44,914 nucleotides of DNA, from NCBI GenBank assembly GCA_002695065.1, contig NZNW01000080.1, forward strand, positions 1 to 44,914. The letters are read 5' to 3'. Position numbers and translations under genes: made by a program. Position 1 is the stretch's first letter. Every line of letters begins with the position of its first letter. The notes beneath the pieces were generated by a model, which made no database searches, had not been told where the DNA came from, and worked only from the letters and a program-made list of their open reading frames with translations. The stretch comes from Salinicola sp. (GTDB lineage Bacteria; Pseudomonadota; Gammaproteobacteria; Pseudomonadales; Halomonadaceae). This document shows positions 24,527 through 32,671 of the stretch, in pieces.

Positions 24527-25509
24527 GGGTGCGGCTGGGGTGGCTCGCGTCGGGGCTGGCGGTGGCGTTCGTGCTGAGCCTGATGGCCGGCGCGCACTGG
24601 GTGGGGCCGGTCAAGGTGTGGCATGCCCTCTGGTCACCCTCGGCCACCGATGTCGACGATCTGCTGATCCGGACAACACGCCTGACGCGTACGCTGGTGG
24701 CGCTGATCGTCGGCGCGGGGCTCGGTATGGCGGGCGGCATCATGCAGACGCTGACGCGCAATCCGCTGGCGTCTCCCGGGTTGCTGGGCATCAACGCCGG
24801 GGCGCTGTTCGTGGTGGTGCTGCTCGTCACCTTGGGTGGTGCGCTGCCGGTCTGGCTGGTCAGTGCCGGTGCCTTCGGCGGTGCCGCGCTGGCGGCGGCG
24901 GCGGTGTGGTGGATCGCCATGGGCCGTCCCGGACAGGCGGGGCCGTTGCGCCTGATTCTGGCCGGCGCGGCGCTTACCGCGCTGTTTCACGCCTTCAGTC
25001 AGGCGCTCCTGGTGGTTGACCAGCAGGGCCTGGACTCAGTGCTGTTCTGGCTGGCCGGATCGGTGTCGGCGCGGCCGCTATCGGAGGTCTGGCCGTTGAT
25101 GCTGCTGTCGTTGGTGGCCCTGCTGGCGTGCTGGCCGCTGTCGGGACAGTGGAATGTGCTGGCCGCCGGAGAGTCGATCGCCGTGGGGGCAGGCGTGCGG
25201 GTGGGGAGGCTTCAGGGCGTGTCGGTGGCGCTGATCGTCGTGCTGGCCGGCGCGGCGGTGGCCATGGCGGGGAACATCGCCTTCGTCGGTTTGATCGTGC
25301 CGCACGTCGCGCGGCGGCTGACCGGACCGGATCATCGCCATTGGTTGCCCGCTGCCGCACTGGTGGGGGCGACGACGCTGCTGCTGGCGGACATCGCCGC
25401 GCGTACCCTGATCCTGCCCGGCGAGGTGCCGATCGGCGTGATGACCGCGCTGGTCGGTGCGCCGCTATTCATGGGGCTGATCAGACGTCAGGGGCACCTG
25501 AATGATTGA
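24523..25509 (+). CDS. Iron siderophore ABC permease, FecCD family (1)
   Basis: 328-residue polytopic permease of the FecCD/BtuC family (about 9-10 TM). Signature stretches: RLTRTLVALIVGAGLGMAGG, MQTLTRNPLASPGLLGINAG, and the ATPase-coupling region NIAFVGLIVPHVARRLTGPDH followed by PLFMGLIRR. GTG start at 24523 overlaps the binding-protein stop as GTGA, with GGGGAG upstream. Pairs with the next permease as a heterodimer, as in FecCD or PvuCD. The TM segments are unusually Ala/Val-rich, as expected for high GC. Confidence 0.92.
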   Translation: MRVRLGWLASGLAVAFVLSLMAGAHWVGPVKVWHALWSPSATDVDDLLIRTTRLTRTLVALIVGAGLGMAGGIMQTLTRNPLASPGLLGINAGALFVVVLLVTLGGALPVWLVSAGAFGGAALAAAAVWWIAMGRPGQAGPLRLILAGAALTALFHAFSQALLVVDQQGLDSVLFWLAGSVSARPLSEVWPLMLLSLVALLACWPLSGQWNVLAAGESIAVGAGVRVGRLQGVSVALIVVLAGAAVAMAGNIAFVGLIVPHVARRLTGPDHRHWLPAAALVGATTLLLADIAARTLILPGEVPIGVMTALVGAPLFMGLIRRQGHLND

Positions 25510-26530
25510 GACCGGCGCGTTACGAATCGGCGGTTTTTCCCGCGTATTCGTCTGGCGACCGTGGCGTCGCGTGGCGATCGCCTCGCTACTGCTGGGGCTC
25601 GCCATCGGGGCATGCCTGTCGCTCGGCAAGGTGCCGTTGGCGCCCCTTGAGCTGGCAGCGGCGCTGTCGGCGCCAGGCAGCGATCTCGGCCTGATCGTAT
25701 GGCAACTGCGTCTGCCGCGCACGCTGCTGGGCGCCATGGCGGGCGGTGCGCTGGCGCTCTCCGGATGGTTGCTGCAACAGGTGGTGCGCAATCCTCTGGC
25801 GTCGCCCGATACCCTGGGCGTGACCGGCGGGGCCAGCGCCGCGGCGGTTGGTTATCTGGCCTTTCTCGCCGGTACGTTTGGCAGCGCCTGGCTGCCGTTG
25901 GCGGCGGCGAGCGGTTCGCTCACGGCAGTGGGGCTGGTGTACGCGCTGTCCTGGCAACAGGGGGTGACGCCATTGCGCCTGGTGCTGATGGGTATCGGGC
26001 TTTCCGCCATGCTGGCGGCGGTGACGATGTTCATGCTGGCGTCCAGCCCCTTGTCCACCACGCTATCGGCCTACGTCTGGCTGACCGGAAGCGTCTACGG
26101 TGGCAACTGGACCGAGGTGTCGCAACTGGCGTCGTGGTTCGTCAGCGCCTTGCTGGTGATGGTGCCGCTGACCCGTTTCGCGCTGCTCGCGCCGCTGGAC
26201 GATGCGCTCGCGGTGGGCATTGGCGTACGCGTGCAACTTCTGCGGGGGGCGCTGACGCTGCTGGCCGCGGGGCTGGCCGGTATCGCGGTCGCCTGGGGCG
26301 GCGCCATCGCCTTCGTCGGGCTGGTGGCGCCACATCTGGCGAGGCGCCTGGTGCGCGGGCCGGGAGCGGCACAGATCGTCATGGCGGGCGTGATCGGCAG
26401 CGCGATGGTCGTGCTGGCGGATCTGCTGGGACGCACGCTGTTCCTGCCGCTGGATCTGCCAGCGGGCATCTTCGTGGCGGCCGTCGGCGCGCCCTTCTTT
26501 CTTGGCTTGTTGATCCGGCAGGTACGCTGA
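25502..26530 (+). CDS. Iron siderophore ABC permease, FecCD family (2)
   Basis: 342-residue FecCD permease. Signatures: RLPRTLLGAMAGGALALSGW, QQVVRNPLASPDTLGVTGGA, and the coupling loop GAIAFVGLVAPHLARRLVRG, then PFFLGLLIRQ. Its ATG lies 8 bp inside the end of the first permease gene, indicating coupled translation. With permease 1 it forms the inner-membrane channel for the ferric siderophore. Confidence 0.92.
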   Translation: MIETGALRIGGFSRVFVWRPWRRVAIASLLLGLAIGACLSLGKVPLAPLELAAALSAPGSDLGLIVWQLRLPRTLLGAMAGGALALSGWLLQQVVRNPLASPDTLGVTGGASAAAVGYLAFLAGTFGSAWLPLAAASGSLTAVGLVYALSWQQGVTPLRLVLMGIGLSAMLAAVTMFMLASSPLSTTLSAYVWLTGSVYGGNWTEVSQLASWFVSALLVMVPLTRFALLAPLDDALAVGIGVRVQLLRGALTLLAAGLAGIAVAWGGAIAFVGLVAPHLARRLVRGPGAAQIVMAGVIGSAMVVLADLLGRTLFLPLDLPAGIFVAAVGAPFFLGLLIRQVR

Positions 26531-26534
26531 CCCC

Positions 26535-27326
26535 ATGACGACGATCGCCGCGCACGAACTCACCCTGGGCTACCAGCGTCGGACCATCTTGGACGCGTTG
26601 TCGCTGACGCTGCCGGAAGGCCGGATATCCGTGCTCGTGGGCAGCAACGGCTGCGGCAAGAGCACGCTGCTCAAGGCGCTGGCGCGCCTGCTGTTGCCGT
26701 GGCAGGGCAACGTGATTCTCGACGGACGTGACATTCAGCGGCAGCCGACCAGGGCCGTGGCGAGGCTGTTGTCGCTGTTGCCGCAGCAGCCGATGGCACC
26801 GGAGGGCATCACCGTGCGCCAGTTGGTCACTCTGGGGCGTCATCCCCATCAGAGCTGGTTGGCGCAATGGTCGGAGCAGGACGAGCGCAAGGTCGAGCAG
26901 GCGCTTACGCGCACCGAACTGAGCGAGTTTGCCGAGCGCCGGGTCGAGACGCTCTCCGGCGGCCAGCGTCAGCGGGCCTGGATCGCCATGGCGGTGGCCC
27001 AGGATACGCCCTTGATGCTGCTCGACGAGCCGACATCCTTTCTCGATCTCGCTCATCAGATGGAGGTGCTGGAGTTGCTTGCGAGCCTCAACCGCGAGTC
27101 GGGCAAGACCATCGTCATGGTGCTTCACGATCTCAACCTGGCCTGTCGCTACGCCGATCATATCGTGGCGCTGCGCGATGGCCGGATCCACGCGCAGGGC
27201 ACGCCCCACGAAGTGATCACCCGCCAGCGGGTCAAGGAGATCTTCCAGCTCGATTGCCAGGTGATCGACGATCCCTATTTCCATACGCCGCTGTGCATTC
27301 CGTTCGCCAGGCGGGAGGGGAGATGA
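26535..27326 (+). CDS. Siderophore ABC transporter ATP-binding protein (FecE/FhuC-like)
   Basis: 263-residue cytosolic ATPase. Walker A GSNGCGKST (about residues 36-44), Q-loop LLPQQP, signature LSGGQRQRAWIA, Walker B LMLLDEPTSFLDL and switch His in VMVLHDLNLA. C-terminal FQLDCQVIDDPYFHTPLCIP is typical of FepC/FhuC-type proteins. It starts 4 bp after the second permease and overlaps fhuF as ATGA. Powers ferric siderophore import. Confidence 0.95.
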   Translation: MTTIAAHELTLGYQRRTILDALSLTLPEGRISVLVGSNGCGKSTLLKALARLLLPWQGNVILDGRDIQRQPTRAVARLLSLLPQQPMAPEGITVRQLVTLGRHPHQSWLAQWSEQDERKVEQALTRTELSEFAERRVETLSGGQRQRAWIAMAVAQDTPLMLLDEPTSFLDLAHQMEVLELLASLNRESGKTIVMVLHDLNLACRYADHIVALRDGRIHAQGTPHEVITRQRVKEIFQLDCQVIDDPYFHTPLCIPFARREGR

Positions 27327-28105
27327 GCGAAGCGTCCCGCACCCACGGTTTCGATCCTGCGCACTGGCACTACCTGGCAGGCGCGCTGCGCTTGACGTCG
27401 GCCGAACGGGCGGACTCGCGCTCGCTGGACGTCGCCGATTTTCTCGATCCCAGGCGCTGTCGCGAACTGCTCGATCATCTGGGGCCGGTGATGGGGTCCC
27501 CCGAGCGGCGCACGACGGCATCGCTGCTGTCGAAACGTCTGGGCTTCCTGCTTACCGGCGCACCGCTGTACGCCCTGTCGATTTGCGATCGCAGGCTCGA
27601 TCTCTCCGCCGCCAATTGCGTCATTGAATACGCCCACGACGACGGCGTATGGACTTCGTCGTTGCCGCTGCGGAGGCTGGAGAGCGAGGCGTTGGCGGCC
27701 TCGCGACGCCACAGCGCCCGCAGCGAGATCCTGCATGTGCTGTTCGCGCAGACGATCGTCCCGCTGTGGCGCACGCTTCGCGAAGTGGGTGGCGTGCCGG
27801 AACGTATCCTGTGGGAAAACCTGGCGGTCAGGGTCTATTCGCTCTACGAACGCCGGCTGAGCGGCCTCGGGGATGCGCGCGCGAGACAGCGCCGAGAGGC
27901 GGATTATGACTTCCTGCTCACCGCCGAGCCGTCGCTTTTCGGACTCGATTTCAATCCCCTGGCGCGATTCTTCCACCCGCACACCCCATCGGAAGAGGAC
28001 GGTTCGGTCCGCTTTCGCCGGACCTGTTGCCTCTATTTCAAGGCCACCTGTCCACGGGAATACTGTCAGGCGTGCCCGCTGCTCAAGCCGCGAAAGCTTG
28101 CATGA
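27323..28105 (+). CDS. fhuF: FhuF-like ferric siderophore reductase ([2Fe-2S])
   Basis: 260-residue cytosolic protein. C-terminal cysteine cluster TCCLYFKATCPREYCQAC gives CC-x11-C-x2-C, one residue longer than the CC-x10-C-x2-C of E. coli FhuF and with an extra Cys inside. Upstream, SLLSKRLGFLLTGAPLYALS and NLAVRVYSLYE match the FhuF/siderophore-reductase domain. Family role: reduces Fe3+ bound to hydroxamate-type siderophores, releasing iron after import. ATG 27323 has GGAGGGGAG upstream and overlaps the ATPase stop. Last gene of the operon. Confidence 0.88.
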   Translation: MSEASRTHGFDPAHWHYLAGALRLTSAERADSRSLDVADFLDPRRCRELLDHLGPVMGSPERRTTASLLSKRLGFLLTGAPLYALSICDRRLDLSAANCVIEYAHDDGVWTSSLPLRRLESEALAASRRHSARSEILHVLFAQTIVPLWRTLREVGGVPERILWENLAVRVYSLYERRLSGLGDARARQRREADYDFLLTAEPSLFGLDFNPLARFFHPHTPSEEDGSVRFRRTCCLYFKATCPREYCQACPLLKPRKLA

Positions 28106-28180
28106 ACCACCGACTCGAATCTCGCCCGGAGTCGCGGCGGGCCCGCCGGGGGAGAGTATGCTAGGCTGCGCGGCTTACTA

Positions 28181-28331
28181 CACCGGCCCGAAGCCGCCGG
28201 CAGCGCGTCACACCGGCCCGCAGCCACCGGCAGCGCGTCACACCGGCCCGCAGCCACCGGCAGCGCGTCACGCCGGCCCGGAGCCGCCGGCAGTGCGTTA
28301 TACACCGGCCCGAAGCCGCCGGCAGCGCGCC
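28181..28331. repeat. 30-bp tandem repeat array, five copies
   Basis: Copies at 28181, 28211, 28241, 28271 and 28303 (the last after an extra TA). The unit begins CACCGGCCCG, has AGCC[GA]CCGG in the middle and ends CAGCGCGTCA; copies 2 and 3 are identical, others differ by a few bases. Length is a multiple of three, but no supported gene covers it. Direct head-to-tail copies without spacers, so not CRISPR. Within 160 bp upstream of the acetyltransferase-like gene, possibly in its 5' leader (TATGCT at 28157 is a possible -10). Confidence 0.95.
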
Positions 28332-28356
28332 AGAAGGCATACCAGTCAGGAGAAGC

Positions 28357-28932
28357 ATGATGAAGGTCGTCCACGTCAAGAATCCCGAGACTCGCGAAGC
28401 CTGTCTCGCCAAGCTGTGCGCCAGCGTCTACGGCCAGGAGGCGGGGCTGGCGCCGCTGGTGACGTTCGCCGGCACCCAGGGCGTGCTGTTCGAGCAGGAG
28501 GCGGCGCGGCTGTTCGCGCTGACTGAAGATGACGGCACCATCCTGTGTCTGGCGCTGATCTCGTCCGATGTCGACGGCGGGACCATGGAAGTGGGCATGC
28601 TGTCGACCCCCGAGGGCAAGGGCGATACCCGGCACAGCCGGCACCTGGTCAAGACCCTGGCGGAGAAGGCGCCGCTACGGGTGACGGCCGCCGACGAGGC
28701 GGGCGAGGCGTTCTTCCGACGCTGCGGCATCGAGCGCTGGGTCGACGGTGACGGTGGCCTGCGCGTCGGTCTGGGCCCGCTCCACCCGGCGCCGGTGAAT
28801 GGAGTGCTGCCCAGCGTGGTGCGCTTCAATGGCGACGGTATCGTACGCACCTTCAAGCAGGAACCCGAGACCTTCGAGGCCTACAAGTCACGCTTCGTCG
28901 CTGCCCTGGAGCGCTACTCCAACATCGCGTGA
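28357..28932 (+). CDS. Hypothetical protein, possibly a degenerate GNAT acetyltransferase
   Basis: 191 residues, not firmly recognised. The middle resembles a GNAT fold: strands ILCLALISSDVDGG and MEVGMLSTPEGKGDT, then helix RHSRHLVKTLAEKA, strand LRVTAAD and the terminal pattern GEAFFRRCGIERWVD, like the C-terminal motif of acetyltransferases. The canonical acetyl-CoA loop (R/Q-x-x-G-x-G/A) is replaced by EGKGDT, so activity is uncertain. The C-terminal 50 residues have no assignment. AGGAGAAG precedes ATG 28357. Stands alone between the 30-bp repeat array and the quinone oxidoreductase gene. Confidence 0.75.
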   Translation: MMKVVHVKNPETREACLAKLCASVYGQEAGLAPLVTFAGTQGVLFEQEAARLFALTEDDGTILCLALISSDVDGGTMEVGMLSTPEGKGDTRHSRHLVKTLAEKAPLRVTAADEAGEAFFRRCGIERWVDGDGGLRVGLGPLHPAPVNGVLPSVVRFNGDGIVRTFKQEPETFEAYKSRFVAALERYSNIA

Positions 28933-29033
28933 CGCCGGCCGACCCTGACGCGACCCGGCCCCTCGACTTGACCCGCTCCAGGAATGGCGCTTGGATGACA
29001 GACCGAGAGTCATCAGCCCAACAAGGAAACGTC

Positions 29034-30011
29034 ATGGCCAAGCGCATTCAGTTCGCCCGTACCGGCGGCCCGGAAGTCCTCGAGACCGTCGAGGTCGAGC
29101 CGTCCGAACCCAAGGCGGGAGAAGTCAGGGTCAAGAACCACGCCATCGGTCTCAACTTCATCGATATCTATTTCCGCACCGGGCTCTACCCGGCGCCGGC
29201 CATGCCGTCCGGGCTGGGGACCGAGGGTGCCGGGGTCATCGACACCGTCGGCGAGGGCGTGACCCATCTCGAAGTGGGGGATCGTGTCGCCTACGCCCAG
29301 GGCCCTCTTGGCGCCTATTCGCAGTACCACGTGCTGCCGGCGGACAAGGTCGTCCAGCTGCCGGAGGACATTCCCTTCGAGACCGCCGCCGCCGCCATGC
29401 TCAAGGGGCTGACCACCCAGTATCTGCTGCGCCAGACGTTCCCGCTGGAAGGTGGCGAGACCATTCTGTTCCACGCCGCTGCCGGCGGGGTCGGGTCGAT
29501 CGCCTGTCAGTGGGCGAAGGCGCTGGGCGTCAAGGTGATCGGCACCGTCGGTTCTGCCGAGAAGGCCGAATTGGCGATGAACAATGGTGCCTGGGCGACG
29601 ATCAACTACCGCGAGGAGAACGTGGTCGAACGCGTTCGCGAGCTGACCGACGGCGCCATGGTGCCGGTGGTGTACGACTCCGTCGGCAAGGACACCTGGA
29701 CCACGTCGCTGGACTGCCTGGCGCCCAGGGGGCTGATGGTCAGCTTCGGCAACGCTTCCGGCGCCGTCGAGGGCGTCAACGTGGGCATCCTCAACCAGAA
29801 GGGGTCGCTCTACCTGACCCGCCCCAGCCTCAACGGCTACGCCGACACGCGCGAACGCTTCGAAGAGATGTGTCTCGACCTTTTCGACATGCTCGAGAGC
29901 GGCAAGGTCAAAATCGACATCGCCCAGCGCTTCACGCTGGACGAGGCCGGCAAGGCGCAGGAGGCGCTGGCGTCGCGTCGCACCACGGGGTCGACGATTC
30001 TGATTCCGTGA
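29034..30011 (+). CDS. qor: Quinone oxidoreductase (zeta-crystallin type), NADPH-dependent
   Basis: 325-residue cytosolic medium-chain dehydrogenase/reductase without the zinc site. N-terminal GroES-like domain with KNHAIGLNFIDIYFRTGLYP; Rossmann part with LFHAAAGGVGSIACQWAKALG (AxxGxxG nucleotide motif) and VIGTVGSAEKA; C-terminal LDEAGKAQEALASRRTTGS, all characteristic of E. coli Qor. ATG 29034 is preceded by AAGGAAA; the opening to 28929 is unsupported. Followed by a strong terminator, so it ends a unit. Confidence 0.94.
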   Translation: MAKRIQFARTGGPEVLETVEVEPSEPKAGEVRVKNHAIGLNFIDIYFRTGLYPAPAMPSGLGTEGAGVIDTVGEGVTHLEVGDRVAYAQGPLGAYSQYHVLPADKVVQLPEDIPFETAAAAMLKGLTTQYLLRQTFPLEGGETILFHAAAGGVGSIACQWAKALGVKVIGTVGSAEKAELAMNNGAWATINYREENVVERVRELTDGAMVPVVYDSVGKDTWTTSLDCLAPRGLMVSFGNASGAVEGVNVGILNQKGSLYLTRPSLNGYADTRERFEEMCLDLFDMLESGKVKIDIAQRFTLDEAGKAQEALASRRTTGSTILIP

Positions 30012-30039
30012 AGTCCGCGAGCTTTGTCGTATGATACCG

Positions 30040-30074
30040 AAGCCGACGCCGCGATCACGCGGCGTCGGCTTTTT
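30040..30074 (+). terminator. Rho-independent terminator after qor
   Basis: 14-bp stem (AA GCCGACGCCGCG / CGCGGCGTCGGC TT) with ATCA loop followed by a T-run. Strong intrinsic terminator between qor and the SLC13 gene. Confidence 0.9.
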
Positions 30075-30112
30075 CGGTCCGGGTGGAGTTCGTTCGCACA
30101 AGGAGTGTGTCG

Positions 30113-31909
30113 ATGCAGGATGCATACTGGGTCTTCCTCGTACTGGCGTTGACGCTGGCGGCCTTCGTCTGGGGCCGGTTCCGCTACGATCTGGTCGCCA
30201 TGGCGGCGCTGCTGGCCTGCGTGCTGCTGGGCGTCGTCCCGGCGGACGAGGCGTTCTCCGGCTTCGGCCATCCTGCAATCATCACGGTGGCGGCGGTACT
30301 CGTGCTCAGCCGCGGCTTCGAGCACTCCGGCGTCGTCGACTGGATCGCGGAGAAGACCCTCAAGGCGGGGAGCCAGCCGATCTGGCAGCTGGCGGTGCTG
30401 ACCACCACGGTCATCCTGCTCTCCGCCGTCATGAACAACGTGGGCGCGCTGGCGCTGTTGCTGCCGGTGGCGGTTCGCGTCGCCCGCGAGCACGGCACCT
30501 CGCCATCGCTGCTGTTGATGCCGCTGGCATTCGGCTCGCTGCTGGGCGGCCTGATCACGCTGATCGGCACGCCGCCGAACATCATCATCAGCGCCTTCCG
30601 TGCCAGCCAGGGGGAGGGCGCCTTTCGAATGTTCGATTTCGCCCCCGTGGGCGGTGGTGTCGCGCTGGCCGGCTTGGCGTTCATGGTGCTGCTGGGCTGG
30701 CGCCTGACGCCGCGACGGCAAGGGCAGGCGTCCGCCGACGAGCTGTTCGAGACCTCCGCCTACCTCAGCGAACTGACGGTCGGGGAAGCGTCCAAGGCGG
30801 CAGGCTGGACGCTACGACAGCTGCGTGAGGTGTGCGACGAGCCGGTACCGGTCCTCGGCGTCGTGCGGGACGGTAAACGGCTACCCGGCAGCCGTTTCTT
30901 CGGCACCCTGCAGGCCGGCGACATCGTGCTGCTCGAAGCGGACCCCGACGATCTCAGGCAACTGGAGGACAAGGCGGGGCTGACCATCGGTGCCCATGAG
31001 CGGGACGCCGACGGCTCCGAATCCACCGAGGCGCCTAAGCTGGATACGGAAGATCTGCAACTGGTCGAGGCCGTGGTGCGCACCGATTCGATGATGACGC
31101 GGCGAACGGTGACGCAACTGCGCCTGCTCGACCAGCATGGGCTGCATCTGGTCGCGGTGTCGAGGGATGGGACGCGACTGAAGCAGCGGCTGCGGGAGGT
31201 GCGCTTCCAACCGGGAGACGTGCTGCTGCTGCAGGGTGGCGAGAACGGGCTCAGCGACAGCCTGGCGGCGCTGGGATGCCTGCCGCTGGCCAGCCGCAAG
31301 CTGTCGTTGGGGCAGCCGCGCCAACTGCTGCTGTCGGTCGCGATCTTCGCGGTGGCGATCGGAGCGATGATGTTCGACCTGCTGCCGGCGGCGGTCGCGC
31401 TGTCGCTGGCGGCACTGGTCACGCTGGTGCTGGGCGTACTGCCGCTGCGAGAGGGCTACGACGCCATCGAGGGGCCGGTGATCGTGCTGCTGGCGGCGAT
31501 GTTGCCGGTGGGAACGGCGCTGGAGACCAGTGGCGGAGCCCAGATGGTGGCGGACGGGATGATGGCGCTGGGGAGCGGCTGGCCGCCGGTGGTCACGCTG
31601 GTGGCGCTGTTCGCGATCACGCTGCTGCTCTCCAACGTGATCAACAACGCCGCCGCGGCACTGCTGATGGCGCCGATCGCCGCCAGTCTCGCCAGTGGCC
31701 TCGATGTCTCCCTCGACCCGTTCCTGATGGCGGTGGCTGTCAGTGCGTCTTGCGCCTTCCTGACGCCGATCGGCCACCAGTCGAACACGCTGGTCATGGG
31801 CCCTGGCGGTTATCACTTCCGGGACTACTGGAAGCTCGGGCTGCCGCTGTCGCTGGTCGTCATGGTAACGGCAATTCCCTTGATTTTGCTCATTTGGCCG
31901 CTATCGTGA
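30113..31909 (+). CDS. SLC13/DASS-type anion transporter with two RCK-C domains
   Basis: 598-residue membrane protein. N-terminal half (1-205) with GFGHPAIITVAAVLVLSRG, VILLSAVMNNVGAL and GLITLIGTPPNIIIS, the SNT and TPPN-type signatures of the SLC13/ArsB group. A central soluble insert (about 215-395) has two RCK-C (TrkA-C) domains, each with the pattern GD-x-x-LL-x-x. The C-terminal transport half (400-598) has LLLSNVINNAAAALLMAPIA and FLTPIGHQSNTLVMGPGGY. This architecture fits sulfate, citrate or dicarboxylate carriers with regulatory domains; the substrate is unknown. ATG 30113 has AAGGAG 7 bp upstream. Confidence 0.9.
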   Translation: MQDAYWVFLVLALTLAAFVWGRFRYDLVAMAALLACVLLGVVPADEAFSGFGHPAIITVAAVLVLSRGFEHSGVVDWIAEKTLKAGSQPIWQLAVLTTTVILLSAVMNNVGALALLLPVAVRVAREHGTSPSLLLMPLAFGSLLGGLITLIGTPPNIIISAFRASQGEGAFRMFDFAPVGGGVALAGLAFMVLLGWRLTPRRQGQASADELFETSAYLSELTVGEASKAAGWTLRQLREVCDEPVPVLGVVRDGKRLPGSRFFGTLQAGDIVLLEADPDDLRQLEDKAGLTIGAHERDADGSESTEAPKLDTEDLQLVEAVVRTDSMMTRRTVTQLRLLDQHGLHLVAVSRDGTRLKQRLREVRFQPGDVLLLQGGENGLSDSLAALGCLPLASRKLSLGQPRQLLLSVAIFAVAIGAMMFDLLPAAVALSLAALVTLVLGVLPLREGYDAIEGPVIVLLAAMLPVGTALETSGGAQMVADGMMALGSGWPPVVTLVALFAITLLLSNVINNAAAALLMAPIAASLASGLDVSLDPFLMAVAVSASCAFLTPIGHQSNTLVMGPGGYHFRDYWKLGLPLSLVVMVTAIPLILLIWPLS

Positions 31910-31979
31910 GCCGATCATCGTTTATGATTGTCGGATTCAAGCAGTACGCCATGTTCAGATGACATCAGGTTTCCGAGTG

Positions 31980-32555
31980 ATGACGACCGATTCCACCGAC
32001 ACCATGCCGGGATTTCCCAGACGGTGTCTGTCTCGAAAGGGGCTTTTTGCCGCCGCGGTGACTTCGATCTTGCTGGCGGGCTGCGCGACGAATCAGCATC
32101 CGCCGGGATGGAGTCCCCCTCCATCCGGTCAGCCCGCCTCGACCGCGGCCAGCGCCAACCCGGGCTCGAAATCCAGTGCCAAGTCCCATAAGAAGGCGGG
32201 GGACGACCAACCCGGCGCGGTCTCGAGTGACGAGCAGGCTCGCGGGGCTCGACCGAGCGGGAAGAAGCGCCTGGGCGAAGCGACCTTCTATGCGTCCTAC
32301 TTCGAAGGACGGCTGACGGCCAGTGGCGAGCCCTACGACAGCCAGGCGATGACGGCGGCCCACAAGACGTTGCCCTTCGGTACCCGGGTGAAGGTTACCG
32401 CGCTGGATTCCGGCGAAAGCACGGTGGTGCGCATCAACGATCGCGGCCCCTTCGTCGATGGCCGCATCATCGACCTCTCCCGAAGGGCGGCGGAGCAGCT
32501 CGGCATGGTCCACGAGGGCGCCGCCGACGTCCAACTGCAGGTGCTGGAGCAGTAG
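31980..32555 (+). CDS. Short RlpA-like lipoprotein (DPBB domain)
   Basis: 191 residues. Lipobox LLAGC (SPII signal peptide preceded by basic RRCLSRKG), a low-complexity Ser/Pro/Lys linker, then an RlpA double-psi beta-barrel domain (about residues 90-190): GEATFYASYFEGRLTASGEP, PFGTRVKVT, VVRINDRGPFVDGRIIDLSR with catalytic-type Asp in NDRGP. Lacks the SPOR domain of E. coli RlpA. Family role: septal lytic transglycosylase on stripped glycans, or a related murein function. The start is uncertain (ATG 31959, 31980 or 32004); 31980 has a GAG near it. Confidence 0.85.
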   Translation: MTTDSTDTMPGFPRRCLSRKGLFAAAVTSILLAGCATNQHPPGWSPPPSGQPASTAASANPGSKSSAKSHKKAGDDQPGAVSSDEQARGARPSGKKRLGEATFYASYFEGRLTASGEPYDSQAMTAAHKTLPFGTRVKVTALDSGESTVVRINDRGPFVDGRIIDLSRRAAEQLGMVHEGAADVQLQVLEQ

Positions 32556-32565
32556 CTGCCAAACG

Positions 32566-32609
32566 ATGACCAGACCAAGACGGTGATCAGACCAAGACGG
32601 TGATCAGAC
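32566..32609. repeat. 17-bp tandem repeat after rlpA-like gene
   Basis: Two and a half copies of a 17-bp unit (GTGATCAGACCAAGACG) directly before the terminator stem. First copy has two mismatches. Probably a local duplication. Confidence 0.8.
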
Positions 32610-32642
32610 GAAGAAGCCCCCGTTCAGAACGGGGGCTTCTTC
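32610..32642. terminator. Bidirectional terminator between rlpA-like gene and fadE
   Basis: Perfect 15-bp stem (GAAGAAGCCCCCGTT / AACGGGGGCTTCTTC) with a CAG loop, A/T-rich at the stem base on both sides, between two convergent genes. Confidence 0.85.
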
Positions 32643-32671
32643 ATCTTGCCGACAACGCTGGCCGGGCGCCG

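Noticed and set aside
28181..28331. CRISPR-like array
   Set aside because: Copies are directly adjacent with no unique spacers, and no cas genes are present.
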